A stretch of DNA of 64,000 bases, taken from CAYOHR01 sp964512145 (GTDB taxonomy: Bacteria; Bacteroidota; Bacteroidia; Flavobacteriales_G; JALEGO01). The DNA lies in contig CAZEIM010000013.1 in the NCBI GenBank assembly GCA_964512145.1, forward strand, positions 4,095-68,094, in the 5' to 3' direction. Position 1 is the stretch's first letter, and each line of letters starts with the position of its first letter. Below the pieces are notes generated by a model that searched no databases, was not told the origin of the DNA, and saw only the letters and a program-made list of their open reading frames with translations. A program made the position numbers and the translations under genes. Shown piece by piece: positions 1 through 9,406 of the stretch.

Positions 1-290
1 TTACTGCTATGTTTAGTGAAGCTACTTCATTTAATCAAAATATTGGCAACTGGAATACTTCTAGTGCCACTAGTATGAATGCCATGTTTATGACAGCAAC
101 TTCATTTAACCAACCTATTGGAGGATGGAATACATCCTCTGTAACCAGCTTTAATGGAATATTTTATCAAGCAACAAATTTTAATCAAAATATCAGTTCT
201 TGGAATACATCTTCAGCAACAAGTATGTCAAATATGTTTTTTCAGGCAACAAAGTTTAATCAGTCTTTAGGGTCTTGGGATGTTGATTAG
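1..290 (+). CDS. BspA-like (DUF285) surface protein, 5' fragment, truncated by window start and ending at an in-frame TAG
   Basis: The reading frame is open from the window edge, so the true start lies upstream. It encodes about four copies of a roughly 25-residue repeat of the type MF-x-x-A-T-x-F-N-Q-x-I-x-x-W-N-T-S-S-x-T-S, typical of BspA-like leucine-rich or DUF285 domains found on surface proteins of Bacteroidota and Mycoplasma. The frame ends 'SWDVD-stop' at TAG 288-290, exactly where the repeat would continue 'SWDVSSVTNF'. The next codons stay in the same frame and resume the repeat (VTNFTGML), so this fragment and the 309-1595 reading frame are parts of one gene. The role is presumably an extracellular adhesin or decorative surface protein; no ligand can be inferred. 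Confidence 0.75.
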   Translation, partial: TAMFSEATSFNQNIGNWNTSSATSMNAMFMTATSFNQPIGGWNTSSVTSFNGIFYQATNFNQNISSWNTSSATSMSNMFFQATKFNQSLGSWDVD

Positions 291-308
291 GTTACAAATT
301 TTACTGGT

Positions 309-1595
309 ATGCTAAGTAGCTGCGGAATGAGTGTTGCTAATTACGATAATACCCTCATTGGTTGGTCAAGTCAAACCTTACAAGCTGGAAAAACTCTTGG
401 TGTTACAGGGCTAATGTATTGTAGCTCTTCTGTTGAAAGAGCATCAATTATCTCTTTATATGGATGGACGATGTCTGGTGATGCACTTTATACTCCCGTC
501 CCAACGTTAGTAAGCTCAGGTAGCTCTATTACTACTTCTATCCATTGCTCCTATTATTACAATCCAGCAAGTGTAAATCAAAAAGTAGTGCATCTAGATG
601 CTAACGGCAATGCCTTTAGCCCCAGTAGTGTATTAGTAAACAATAACAATATTGGCGCTTTACCTCCGGGTGTTACCAGCAATGGCAATGGCTATTATCA
701 GGCCACCGGAGGTGGTAATACTTTTCGCGTAAGTCGCAGACTTACTTCTATAGAAGCTCCCGGAACCTATAGTGTAAATGGGGGTGTTATTGTTCGGGTT
801 TATTATGATGCCACCGAACATACCAACATGATTAACGATGCTTTCCCGGCCGGTACTTTACAATATAGTGGTTGGTTTAAAAGTTCATACCATACCGCAG
901 CCCAGGTTGTAGCCGATTTAAGCAGTACAGATTTGCCTTCTGGAGTACATTTAGAACCTATTGCCACCGGAACAGAGGCAGGTGTAGCCTACGCAGAATT
1001 TCAACTTACTACCTTTAGTACCATTGGTTTTTATGCTAAAACCACTATGCATCCCCTACCTATAGAATTAACCAATTTTTCGGCTACATCCAAAACAAAC
1101 TACATACAGCTTAACTGGCAAACGGCTACAGAGATCAACAACGCCTATTTTACCTTAGAAAAATCTCTCAACGGCAGTACCTGGGAGTCTATGGCACAAA
1201 TACCCGGAGCCGGCAACAGCACCCAAAAACTTGATTATGTGTATTACGATGAAAGTCCTTATACAGGAGACAACTATTACCGCCTAAGCCAAACCGATTA
1301 TGATGGTATCCAAACAAGTTTTAATTTGGTGCATACCATATACAAACCCCAAAGAGAAGAAATCCTAAAACTATACCCCAACCCGGTACAAAATACGTTA
1401 AATCTAGAATTACCGGAACAGCAAAGAATATACGAAACCGAAGGTTTGTATATATACAATACTATGGGTGAACTAAAAAAATGGATATTACCAAATATCG
1501 AAGATAACACTCAACAAATAGATATTCAGCGTTTAACCCCGGGTGTGTATGTGTTACAGTATGGAAAACAAAGAATCCCCTTTGTAAAACAGTAG
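309..1595 (+). CDS. BspA-like surface protein, 3' part, with T9SS type A sorting domain
   Basis: This continues the DUF285 reading frame after the TAG at 288-290; the ATG at 309 is simply the first Met downstream and need not be a real start. Residues 1-60 carry the terminal repeat, which ends in a short Cys-containing segment (MYCSS) common at the end of such arrays. A beta-rich middle follows, then a segment beginning PLPIELTNFSA that often precedes T9SS tails in these bacteria. The final ~75 residues (LKLYPNPVQNTLNLEL to GVYVLQYG) are a T9SS type A C-terminal sorting domain. The intact protein would be exported by Sec, passed through the T9SS and anchored at the surface. With the stop codon as read, the repeat part would lose its sorting domain. 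Confidence 0.75.
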   Translation: MLSSCGMSVANYDNTLIGWSSQTLQAGKTLGVTGLMYCSSSVERASIISLYGWTMSGDALYTPVPTLVSSGSSITTSIHCSYYYNPASVNQKVVHLDANGNAFSPSSVLVNNNNIGALPPGVTSNGNGYYQATGGGNTFRVSRRLTSIEAPGTYSVNGGVIVRVYYDATEHTNMINDAFPAGTLQYSGWFKSSYHTAAQVVADLSSTDLPSGVHLEPIATGTEAGVAYAEFQLTTFSTIGFYAKTTMHPLPIELTNFSATSKTNYIQLNWQTATEINNAYFTLEKSLNGSTWESMAQIPGAGNSTQKLDYVYYDESPYTGDNYYRLSQTDYDGIQTSFNLVHTIYKPQREEILKLYPNPVQNTLNLELPEQQRIYETEGLYIYNTMGELKKWILPNIEDNTQQIDIQRLTPGVYVLQYGKQRIPFVKQ

Positions 1596-1626
1596 ATTCG
1601 GGTTTCTAATGGCAAATGGATTTAAA

Positions 1627-1663
1627 ACTCCCTAGCTACGGGTTTAATCCGTAGCTAGGGAGT
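1627..1663. repeat. perfect 15-bp palindrome with 7-nt loop downstream of the BspA-like gene
   Basis: Left arm ACTCCCTAGCTACGG (1627-1641) is the exact reverse complement of CCGTAGCTAGGGAGT (1649-1663), with loop GTTTAAT. A smaller hairpin overlaps it on the right (GGAGTAA 1659-1665 with TTACTCC 1670-1676). It lies 32 bp after the stop codon of the surface-protein gene. No clear T-run follows, so it may be a REP-like extragenic palindrome or an mRNA-stabilising hairpin rather than a classical terminator. The rest of 1596-1884 shows no gene. Confidence 0.7.
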
Positions 1664-1884
1664 AAGCTTTTACTCCGGATCCCTAAGGCTTTAAACAGAC
1701 AAATTGGTAAGTTTAACACAAGAAATAAACTGCCTCTCTTAAATATGAGAGCAGCAGGCAACGTAAAGGAATAGAGAGGTCGGGAAGCGCAAAGAATTTC
1801 ATGCCTTACAAATTGGTTGATAGTAATGTATTTAATAAAAATTAATACTCGTGATTATTATGCCTTTTTATTAAAAGCGGTTGT

Positions 1885-2520
1885 TTATTTTTTAATTGCA
1901 GTTAAAATGGTATGTGTTTCAAAATCATTTTCTGATTTTTTATAGGATACTTTAAATATTTTAATCTGCTCAAAATTAATGTTTTGAACTTGTTTAATGA
2001 GTTCTTCTAAGTTATAAAAGTAGAAATAGGTTCCATCTCCGGTACTTCCTATTTGATAGTACGATTTATTAGAATCTCCTTCCACAAAACTTATATACAT
2101 AAGACCATTTTTATTGAGTAAATTATAGCAGTTTACAATTAGTTTATATCCATCGGTATGTATTAAATAAGGTAAACAAAAACCACCTATTATTGCGTCA
2201 AATGTTGTATTAAATTCAGAAATTTTCCTACAATCCATAATAGAAAAGCTTGCAGTAGGATTATTCTTTTTTGCAAGTTTAACCATGTTTGGAGCAACGT
2301 CAATCCCTAAAATATTAAAATCAGGTCTTTTAGTTAATAGATACTTTGTTATATTACCAGGTCCACAACCAATTTCTAATATTTTGGCATGAATTAATGG
2401 TATAGAATTACAGATGAAATCATATGTTTCATGATATAAGTCTAAATTCATAAACTTATCTTCATACATTGTAGCAATCTTATTCCAAGTTTTAAATGTC
2501 TCTGTATATTTTTCTTCCAT
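1885..2520 (-). CDS. class I SAM-dependent methyltransferase
   Basis: The 211-residue protein has the Rossmann-type SAM-binding signature KILEIGCGPGN (motif I, residues ~47-56), followed by the acidic strand LGIDVAP (motif II) and a later IIGGFCLPYL strand. This fits a small soluble methyltransferase of the Methyltransf_11/25 type, length normal. The substrate cannot be read from sequence; the family includes enzymes for small molecules, quinones, lipids and proteins. It starts with ATG at 2520 and is flanked by about 290 and 210 bp of non-coding DNA, so it is probably monocistronic. A TATATTTG box (2602-2609, minus strand), matching the Bacteroidota -7 element, lies about 80 bp upstream. Confidence 0.85.
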   Translation of the reverse strand: MEEKYTETFKTWNKIATMYEDKFMNLDLYHETYDFICNSIPLIHAKILEIGCGPGNITKYLLTKRPDFNILGIDVAPNMVKLAKKNNPTASFSIMDCRKISEFNTTFDAIIGGFCLPYLIHTDGYKLIVNCYNLLNKNGLMYISFVEGDSNKSYYQIGSTGDGTYFYFYNLEELIKQVQNINFEQIKIFKVSYKKSENDFETHTILTAIKK

Positions 2521-2727
2521 ATTTAAGTTAGCTTGTATATATAATACTAGTTGTTTAAAACATGAGTTTGATGATTAAATCTTATTTTTTCTTGTAAGTC
2601 CCAAATATATAAATTCTTTAAAAAGAAATTTCATGTCTTATTTTCAACAAATAAGTATTAATAATTTATATCGTATATCATTATTTATTATAGATTTTAG
2701 TTTATTTTTCCAACAAACTAATGTTTT

Positions 2728-4410
2728 ATGGGTATCATACAAAAAACCGTTTTCTTATGGATAGGTTTCTTTTCATTTTTTAATGTTTTTTCTCAATCGT
2801 CACAGTCGGTAGTAAAAAATGAAATCAGCAGGCAGGGATTTTCAGATCCTACTTCATTTGATTGTGAGGCCATGATTCAGGTTAAGATGAATAGTAATCA
2901 AGAGTCGGTTATGGCTTCTTCTCAACATTTTATTGACAAACTAAATGATATGCAATACCAAATACAGTTGAATAAAAATGCTACTTCTGTTTGGTACAAG
3001 CTTGTAATAGAGTCTGACAGAGATTTAAATTTTTCAATTTATCCTTTGCAAGAAAATAATTTGAAATTTGTTTTATATGAACTTTCTGAAAATATTGAAT
3101 GTCCAACTTTAGAGGATATGATTGTTTCAAGAGCTGTATTGTCGGATCAGGTAGAGAGTCAAAAAGGTTTGGGATTAACCGGAGAAGCTACTTCTAACTA
3201 TGATGATCCAAAATCATTGAATAATATTTTATATTTTACCCCTTACCACCAATCTATTTACGTAAAAAAATCAACCATATATCTGTTAAATATACGTTCT
3301 TCTAAACAAGTATTAAGTCACATTTTACAATTTGGAAAAACCTCTATAAAATTAGAGGAACAAAAAGCTGAAAAACCAAAAGTGAATGAACAAGAAAACT
3401 TAAAGGCGTTTTTATATGGCAAAAAAATGCCGGAAAATGAAAATAACCCTGCAAGTTTAAAAGCAAATTATCATTACGATCATATGTTTTTTGAGCCTCC
3501 AAAAGACCCCGAGGAAGAAATTGAAGAAGTAAATATTCCTGCATATATACCCCCTATGAATGATTCCATGGCAGCTGTAATAAACAATGTGTATGTTGAT
3601 GAAAAGAATACAATGGCTCAAAACGAGGTGAAGAATCAACTCGAAAACACTTCTATTTCAATAAAAAATAATGAGGAAAAATCAACATCTAATATCGTTT
3701 CTGAAAACAAGTCTCTTGTTATTAAGCCTGAGAATACTGTTATTGAAGCAAAAATGTTTTTTGAAGATGGTTCTGTAGCTAAAAATATTCAGGTGTATGT
3801 TACCGACTTATCGTTACAAACTAATTATCCTATGCTTACATTACGAACCGATGAAAATGGAATCGTATATATACCCAAAGGGTCTGAACATATATTTGTT
3901 TCATTAAATTCTGAAGATCCATCATTAAAAGGGAAGCCTGCCATTTCTATGCAGGGAACGATATATCCCGGAAACAATATAAAAATGTATGGTGCGGTTT
4001 TACATGATGCATCGAAATTTAGTGTGAAAAAATTAAGTTATGTGGGATATGGGAAATCAAATTACTCCTCTACCAGTATTACAGAAGATTTTAATAATGT
4101 TAATTATAAAGATCCTAAAGAATACAACCGCATGGTTGAGCGTATAGGAAGTGTGCCCATGGATGGGGTAACATTTAAAGTACAGGTTGGAGCATATAAA
4201 GATATTCGGAAATTTAAAACAGAAAAATTTAATTCTTATGGAGAGGTAGAGGTATATAAATTAGACGATGGAATTACGCGTTTTACCTTAGGTAATTACA
4301 AATTATTAATAGATGCTGAAAAGTTAAGACAAAATTTATTAAGTGCTGGTTTTAGAGATGTGTTTATTGTAGCTTTCGAAAATGGGAAGCGTAAAAAAGA
4401 GTTGCGATAA
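2728..4410 (+). CDS. secreted protein with C-terminal SPOR-like domain
   Basis: An N-terminal signal peptide (residues ~1-22, ending VFSQS) indicates export. Residues ~50-200 look like a beta-sandwich resembling pre-peptidase C-type domains. A low-complexity Lys/Glu/Asn linker follows (~210-330), then a carboxypeptidase-regulatory-like beta domain (~335-420). The last ~75 residues (TFKVQVGAY at ~480, then RFTLGNY) match the SPOR fold, which in known proteins binds glycan strands stripped of peptides in peptidoglycan. A periplasmic or outer-membrane-associated protein touching the cell wall is inferred. It is convergent with rluD, three bases apart. The exact function is unknown. Confidence 0.7.
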   Translation: MGIIQKTVFLWIGFFSFFNVFSQSSQSVVKNEISRQGFSDPTSFDCEAMIQVKMNSNQESVMASSQHFIDKLNDMQYQIQLNKNATSVWYKLVIESDRDLNFSIYPLQENNLKFVLYELSENIECPTLEDMIVSRAVLSDQVESQKGLGLTGEATSNYDDPKSLNNILYFTPYHQSIYVKKSTIYLLNIRSSKQVLSHILQFGKTSIKLEEQKAEKPKVNEQENLKAFLYGKKMPENENNPASLKANYHYDHMFFEPPKDPEEEIEEVNIPAYIPPMNDSMAAVINNVYVDEKNTMAQNEVKNQLENTSISIKNNEEKSTSNIVSENKSLVIKPENTVIEAKMFFEDGSVAKNIQVYVTDLSLQTNYPMLTLRTDENGIVYIPKGSEHIFVSLNSEDPSLKGKPAISMQGTIYPGNNIKMYGAVLHDASKFSVKKLSYVGYGKSNYSSTSITEDFNNVNYKDPKEYNRMVERIGSVPMDGVTFKVQVGAYKDIRKFKTEKFNSYGEVEVYKLDDGITRFTLGNYKLLIDAEKLRQNLLSAGFRDVFIVAFENGKRKKELR

Positions 4411-4413
4411 AAT

Positions 4414-5454
4414 TCATGATATTTCAGGGTTCTCAACACCAACATACCTTCGCCATTTTTCGAGTACTGTATTAAAATCAGTGGGGAGCTCACTGGTAAA
4501 TAATAATTTTTTTTGAGTAATAGGATGAATAAATCCTAAGGAATGAGCATGCAGTGCTTGTCGAGGTAATAAAGTAAAGCAATTTTCGATAAATTGTTTG
4601 TATTTTGAAAAACTAGATCCTTTTAATATTTTATTTCCTCCATACGTGGGGTCGTTAAATAACGGGTGTCCAATAGATTGAAAGTGAACTCTTATTTGAT
4701 GTGTTCTTCCAGTTTCTAAGGTGCATTTTACTAATGTAACGTATCCAAATTTTTCAATAATTTCATAATGTGTAACAGCATGTTTACCAATATCGGGGTC
4801 TTGGTACACCTGCATTATTTTTCGGTCTTTAGTACTTCGTGCTATATTACCCATGATGGTTCCTTTAGTTTCTTTTGGTTCACCCCAAATAAGTGCCAAG
4901 TAACTTCTGTCTATTGTATGATTAAAAAATTGTTTGGCTAAATACGCCATAGATTCTTCTGTTTTAGCTACAACCAATAAACCACTTGTATCTTTATCAA
5001 TTCGATGTACCAATCCGGGTCTAATACCTTCTAATTTTTGTAATTCATTAAAATGGTACAAAAGAGCATTTATTAATGTTCCTCGATAGTTTCCATACCC
5101 AGGGTGAACAACCATTCCGGGTGCTTTATCAACAATAATTAAATGTTCATCTTCGTATGTTACAGAAATAGGAATATTTTCAGGAATTAATTCCAGTTCA
5201 CGTTTTGGGGAAATAAAATAAAAAACAATTTCATCTTTGGGTTTTACTTTGTAATTTGATTTAACTTCTATCCCATTTACTTTTATTAGGCCTGCTTTAG
5301 ATGCTAGTTGTATTTTATGTCGGGAAAGTTTTGGAATTCGATCAACCAAAAACTTATCAATTCTTAAAAACTGTTGTCCGTTATCTACAGTTACTTTGTA
5401 GTGTTCATATAATTCGGATGTTTCTTCTTCTAAGTCGTCTAATTCTTGTATCAT
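4414..5454 (-). CDS. rluD: RluA-family 23S rRNA pseudouridine synthase (RluD-like)
   Basis: Isomerises specific uridines to pseudouridine in large-subunit rRNA. An S4 RNA-binding domain occupies residues ~30-80 (RIDKFLVDRI...LIKVNG). The catalytic domain contains GLVHRIDKDTSGLLVVAK at ~147-164, with Asp153 of HRID as the expected nucleophile, and the later GRTHQIRVH motif. The length of 346 residues is normal for RluD with a short acidic N-terminal extension. The ATG at 5454 directly abuts the stop of the upstream T9SS gene, so it is the last gene of a five-gene operon. RluD is the likely paralogue, but RluC- or RluA-like specificity cannot be excluded. Confidence 0.9.
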   Translation of the reverse strand: MIQELDDLEEETSELYEHYKVTVDNGQQFLRIDKFLVDRIPKLSRHKIQLASKAGLIKVNGIEVKSNYKVKPKDEIVFYFISPKRELELIPENIPISVTYEDEHLIIVDKAPGMVVHPGYGNYRGTLINALLYHFNELQKLEGIRPGLVHRIDKDTSGLLVVAKTEESMAYLAKQFFNHTIDRSYLALIWGEPKETKGTIMGNIARSTKDRKIMQVYQDPDIGKHAVTHYEIIEKFGYVTLVKCTLETGRTHQIRVHFQSIGHPLFNDPTYGGNKILKGSSFSKYKQFIENCFTLLPRQALHAHSLGFIHPITQKKLLFTSELPTDFNTVLEKWRRYVGVENPEIS

Positions 5455-7647
5455 TTATTTTTGAATAATAATTTTATGTGTACTTAAAGAAGATTTGTAT
5501 TGTTCTTTTATTTTTAAGATATATATTCCGGAAGGCAAGGAGCTTACATTTATTTGTTGAATATTTTCATGCATATTTTGCATCACAAGTTCTCCGGTAA
5601 TTTGATATAGATATATTTCTTGAATAGGGTTTGATGAAGAAATATGTAGGATATTTTGAGTTGGGTTGGGGTATAATTGAATTAAGTTTTGAAGTTCATT
5701 TTTACTTTCAGTAACAGAAACTTGTAGATTGGCTTGGCCAAAATCTGGGCGCATCATTACTGTTCCGTCAATCGAAGAACCAAACCAACCCGAAACATTT
5801 ACAAATAGGTAACTTTTATTATTGTTATTTTTATCTAAACCAACCAACACATCGATATTGGATAAATTTTCCCAACCAATATAAAAAGTCCCGTCTACTA
5901 TTACAGGGTTTTCAGAATCTTCGAGTGAAAACCGAATAAATCCATTATTTTCGAAGGCATAATAAGGTGTTACAATAGATTCAAATAATCGATCATCGGT
6001 ATTTATATCTTTCCAAACTACTATTCTAATATCGTTTAGCATAGCATCTAAAAATCCTTTAGGAAAATAAAACAACAATCCTTTTAATGTGTCGGTTACC
6101 GCAATGGTATATTTTTGAGCCACTTTAGTGCCTACACCGGTTAATATGTATGAGGCTTCGGCAGAACCATCATCGTAACTGTAATAGGTGTCAAATACCT
6201 GCTGGTGTATTAAAGTGTCGTTTTGTTCGTTTACATCGGGGGTTACATCTACATATTCTTTGAATGTAAAAGTACTTCTATCGAAACTGTTGAGAGGAAA
6301 TTCAAAAGTATTGGGATTTGAAAATATAGAAATATTCATGGGGCTTGTGCCGGTAAATAAAGCAGGAAAAGCTAGTTCTGTGTTGCTTTGCAAAAGCGAG
6401 TTATCAACATCGTAAAAATAATCTGTTTTATTTACAAATCGAGGGGTATTTCCTAAATTTGCTAAAGGAACAGAGGTGTTTGAAATCATGTTAACTTTTC
6501 CGGTTTGTTTGTAATGCTTCCAAGGCATTCTGCTATAGGGTTGGATCATAGAATATAGTGGCTTAACAAATGCTACATCTATGATTTCTTCGGGTAATTT
6601 TGTTCTGTTTTTATCTAAAATCACATAATCAATATTCCAATGATCGTAAGCACCAGAAAGTGTTGCGTAATTTTTAAATCTAAATTGAAAACCATCTACT
6701 AAAAACAAGGTGTCGGTAATTCCTATTTTTACTTCTTGAAAATTTAAAGTACTTATAGCACCTTCTGTTGACCATACGTAATGCCACTTTTTTGTTTCCG
6801 GACTATAAAATTCAAGCACCAATGAATCTTCTTTTTCCGGGTCGTCTCCTAGACCTTGCATTTGAAAATAAAAACTTAAATATATAGAATCTATGGGGTT
6901 AAAATTTAAATAGATAGGTTTTGAGGTTAAAAAATCTGCCTCACCATAGGTGTTTGGGAATTGACGATTGTATGGTTGTCCTAAATAATCTACCCCATCA
7001 AATGTTGCCATGCCAATAGTTGGAGGGTTATCCGAAAAAGTTTGGTTGATATACGCGTTAGGATATTGATCAATCCACAAAGAAGGAGAGTCCTCAACAA
7101 TTTTAATGGTAACCGGGTTAAAGAGAGTGTCAATAACAGGCACGGTAAAGGTTTGAATAGTATCCGTATTTTGGTCAATTTCATATTGAAAAATAGGCCA
7201 AACTTTAATGGAATCGGTAGGAAGGTTTAAATCAGCCAAATCTTCATAAATATATATATACATAAAGTTATTTGGAATGGTGTCGTATGAAGAAGTACTC
7301 ATATTGTATATATAAGAAAAACTGGTGTCTTTGGAGTATAATATGGTATCAATAAGCGAAGAATTTATTCGATACTTATGATACGTAGAATCTTTGATTA
7401 ATAAAGGGTTAGGGTATATGAAATTTTTTTGTTTATTTGTTGAAAAATCATCTACAAAAGGTATACTTAACGTATCTATCAAAAAATAATACGATTCGTG
7501 GTATATAATTTTTGAAGTTTCATTTTTTGGCAAATTATATTCAGGTAATGCCCCTTCTCGCTCAAATATGAATGTTGATTGACTTTTTACTTCACTATAA
7601 AATAGTATAAATACAGTAAAAGTTATGTGAGAAAGTTTTGTTATCAT
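5455..7647 (-). CDS. T9SS type A sorting-domain secreted protein
   Basis: A large extracellular protein without recognisable catalytic motifs. The start chosen is ATG at 7647, which overlaps the upstream PASTA gene's stop as ATGA and gives a clean signal peptide (MITKLSHITFTVFILFYSEVKSQ, processed after KSQ). ATG 7656 and TTG 7665 are possible longer starts. The body is beta-rich with motifs common in Bacteroidota secreted proteins (FVDDFS near the N-terminus, DGSAEASYIL in the middle). The last ~75 residues (LIQLYPNPTQNILHI to GIYILKIKEQ) form a T9SS type A sorting domain. It is placed between PASTA and rluD with overlapping or abutting ends, hence co-translated. Function unknown. Confidence 0.85.
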   Translation of the reverse strand: MITKLSHITFTVFILFYSEVKSQSTFIFEREGALPEYNLPKNETSKIIYHESYYFLIDTLSIPFVDDFSTNKQKNFIYPNPLLIKDSTYHKYRINSSLIDTILYSKDTSFSYIYNMSTSSYDTIPNNFMYIYIYEDLADLNLPTDSIKVWPIFQYEIDQNTDTIQTFTVPVIDTLFNPVTIKIVEDSPSLWIDQYPNAYINQTFSDNPPTIGMATFDGVDYLGQPYNRQFPNTYGEADFLTSKPIYLNFNPIDSIYLSFYFQMQGLGDDPEKEDSLVLEFYSPETKKWHYVWSTEGAISTLNFQEVKIGITDTLFLVDGFQFRFKNYATLSGAYDHWNIDYVILDKNRTKLPEEIIDVAFVKPLYSMIQPYSRMPWKHYKQTGKVNMISNTSVPLANLGNTPRFVNKTDYFYDVDNSLLQSNTELAFPALFTGTSPMNISIFSNPNTFEFPLNSFDRSTFTFKEYVDVTPDVNEQNDTLIHQQVFDTYYSYDDGSAEASYILTGVGTKVAQKYTIAVTDTLKGLLFYFPKGFLDAMLNDIRIVVWKDINTDDRLFESIVTPYYAFENNGFIRFSLEDSENPVIVDGTFYIGWENLSNIDVLVGLDKNNNNKSYLFVNVSGWFGSSIDGTVMMRPDFGQANLQVSVTESKNELQNLIQLYPNPTQNILHISSSNPIQEIYLYQITGELVMQNMHENIQQINVSSLPSGIYILKIKEQYKSSLSTHKIIIQK

Positions 7648-8402
7648 TCGTTGCATGTCATCCAAATACTAATGGTTGAACCTTGTTTTATTTTAGAAGT
7701 TTGAGAATTCGGTATTTGTTTTATTACTATCGACTCTAAACTGTCTGAAAATGTATTACATCCTTCCATAGTAACAATGTATTTATTTAATAAAAGAGCG
7801 TTTATTTTTTCATCTACTTGTTTAGAGTTTAGACCAATTAATTCAGGTACTTCAATCCAATCTCCGCTTCCTGTTTGTCCCAATACTAAGTCAACTTTAG
7901 TTCCAAATGGAATCATTGTATTGGTTGAAATATTTTTACCATTAACTTGTACTTTTATAACACATTGGTCGCAATCAGAAGGTTCAAAAATAGTATTACC
8001 TACCTTTAATCCTCTGGATTTAAGTGTAGCCTCTGCTTGTGAGTAACTTACATCTGTTAATTCGGGTAATGCTACCATTTTTTGTGTTAAAGCATTAACG
8101 GTTAAATAGATCTTTCTATTGCTTTTTACTTTGCTTTTTGGTAAAGGATTTTGTTCTACCACAGTACCTTTGGGATATTTATTTTCAAAAATTGAATCAG
8201 ATATTTCAAACAAAAGGTTTCGTTCTTTTAAAAAATGCTCAACATCTCCAATATTCATCCCTTTTATATCCGGTACTTCAATAAATGTTCCGTGATTGGT
8301 GTATTTTTTTAAATATGATAATGCAAACCAAATCAACAATAATATTATGGCCAACGAAGCTAAAATATTTAGCGCAAAAAATAAGGTATATTTCGATTTC
8401 AT
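7644..8402 (-). CDS. membrane-anchored PASTA-domain protein
   Basis: The 252-residue protein has one N-terminal transmembrane helix (residues ~5-30) followed by three PASTA repeats (~37-105, ~106-175, ~176-251), each with the typical VPDIKGMN or LPELTDVSYSQAE type start. PASTA domains bind peptidoglycan muropeptides in penicillin-binding proteins and Ser/Thr kinases. Here there is no kinase or transpeptidase domain, so it is a bare PASTA sensor or anchor in the periplasm. Its ATG overlaps the flippase-like gene by 4 bp and its stop overlaps the T9SS gene by 4 bp, so all three are translationally coupled. Start codon ATG at 8402. Confidence 0.88.
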   Translation of the reverse strand: MKSKYTLFFALNILASLAIILLLIWFALSYLKKYTNHGTFIEVPDIKGMNIGDVEHFLKERNLLFEISDSIFENKYPKGTVVEQNPLPKSKVKSNRKIYLTVNALTQKMVALPELTDVSYSQAEATLKSRGLKVGNTIFEPSDCDQCVIKVQVNGKNISTNTMIPFGTKVDLVLGQTGSGDWIEVPELIGLNSKQVDEKINALLLNKYIVTMEGCNTFSDSLESIVIKQIPNSQTSKIKQGSTISIWMTCNE

Positions 8403-9397
8403 ATAGAATGATTTTTTTTACGGTTATAATATGTAATAAATACCCATGAAATGATTCCTGCAAAAATAATTAATCCGGTTTGTACAGACCAAATTAACCA
8501 GCCAACCGTTCTACCGTTTTCTTCTGGTATAGAATATAGAGCTAAGGCTTGCATTATAGCAATAGGGTAAATACCTATCCCGCCCTGAACTAATATTACG
8601 GATAAACTGCCCACTAAAAAGCAAGTGAGCAACATGTCAATAGTTATATTTTTAAAAATATCCAATGAAATAAAGGCAAAATACATAGAAAGAATATATG
8701 CGAACCAAATAAATAAGGTATGTATTAAAAATGGAGTTTTTTGTTTCATGTGCAAAATATTTTTTAATCCAGCATACATTTGTTTAACCATTTGGCCTAA
8801 TTTATCTATTAACGGGTGATTTACTTTTTTAAAAATAACGTAAGCTACAACCATAAAAGTACCAATGGCTATGGAAACGTACATTAATTTTTGAGATAGA
8901 TTATTGCTGTTTAAAAATAATTCCATTTTTGGATGGATGTATTCATGTAATAAATTAAATTGAGTAAAAAAAACAAGTAAGATAATAATACATAAAATCA
9001 TTAAATCGAAAATGCGTTCAATTACTACCGTTCCAATTAATTTAGATAATGCATGTTTTTCGTATTTTGTAATCATACTGCACCTAATAATTTCACCTAC
9101 TCTGGGGAATACTAAATTTGCTGCATATCCTATCATAATGCTAAAAAATGAATTCCAAAATGTTATTTTAATTCCAAGAGGTTGCGTTAAGTAGTTCCAT
9201 CGATAGGCTCGACTTACATGACTTAGCATACCAATTACTAATGAGAGAATTAACCATGGGATATTGGCAGATAAAATCCCATGCATTAAATCATTTTTTT
9301 CAGACGTAGTAAGTTGAGATAAGTCTTTATAAATTAAATACCCTCCAAACGCAAGGGGAATTAATATTTTGAATACAGAGAAAAATATTTTTTTCAC
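8399..9397 (-). CDS. polytopic membrane protein, lysylphosphatidylglycerol synthase TM / YbhN-like flippase family
   Basis: The 332-residue protein has about eight predicted transmembrane helices. It contains the GMLSHVSRAYRWNYL...NSFFSIMIGYAANLVFPRVGEIIRCSMI region, characteristic of the UPF0104/AglD-like family related to the membrane part of MprF. Known relatives are implicated in lipid or lipid-linked glycan translocation, but the substrate here is unknown. It begins 9 bp after the end of the 9407-9964 gene and overlaps the PASTA gene as ATGA. The context suggests a cell-envelope role. There is no soluble aminoacyl-transferase domain, so it is not a full MprF. Confidence 0.85.
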   Translation of the reverse strand: MKKIFFSVFKILIPLAFGGYLIYKDLSQLTTSEKNDLMHGILSANIPWLILSLVIGMLSHVSRAYRWNYLTQPLGIKITFWNSFFSIMIGYAANLVFPRVGEIIRCSMITKYEKHALSKLIGTVVIERIFDLMILCIIILLVFFTQFNLLHEYIHPKMELFLNSNNLSQKLMYVSIAIGTFMVVAYVIFKKVNHPLIDKLGQMVKQMYAGLKNILHMKQKTPFLIHTLFIWFAYILSMYFAFISLDIFKNITIDMLLTCFLVGSLSVILVQGGIGIYPIAIMQALALYSIPEENGRTVGWLIWSVQTGLIIFAGIISWVFITYYNRKKNHSI

Positions 9398-9406
9398 ATA
9401 ACAAAA

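Noticed and set aside
279..311. TAG reassigned as a sense codon
   Set aside because: TAG ends other genes normally in this window, for example manC (32314-32316) and the barrel gene (43375-43377), so a changed code is not supported.
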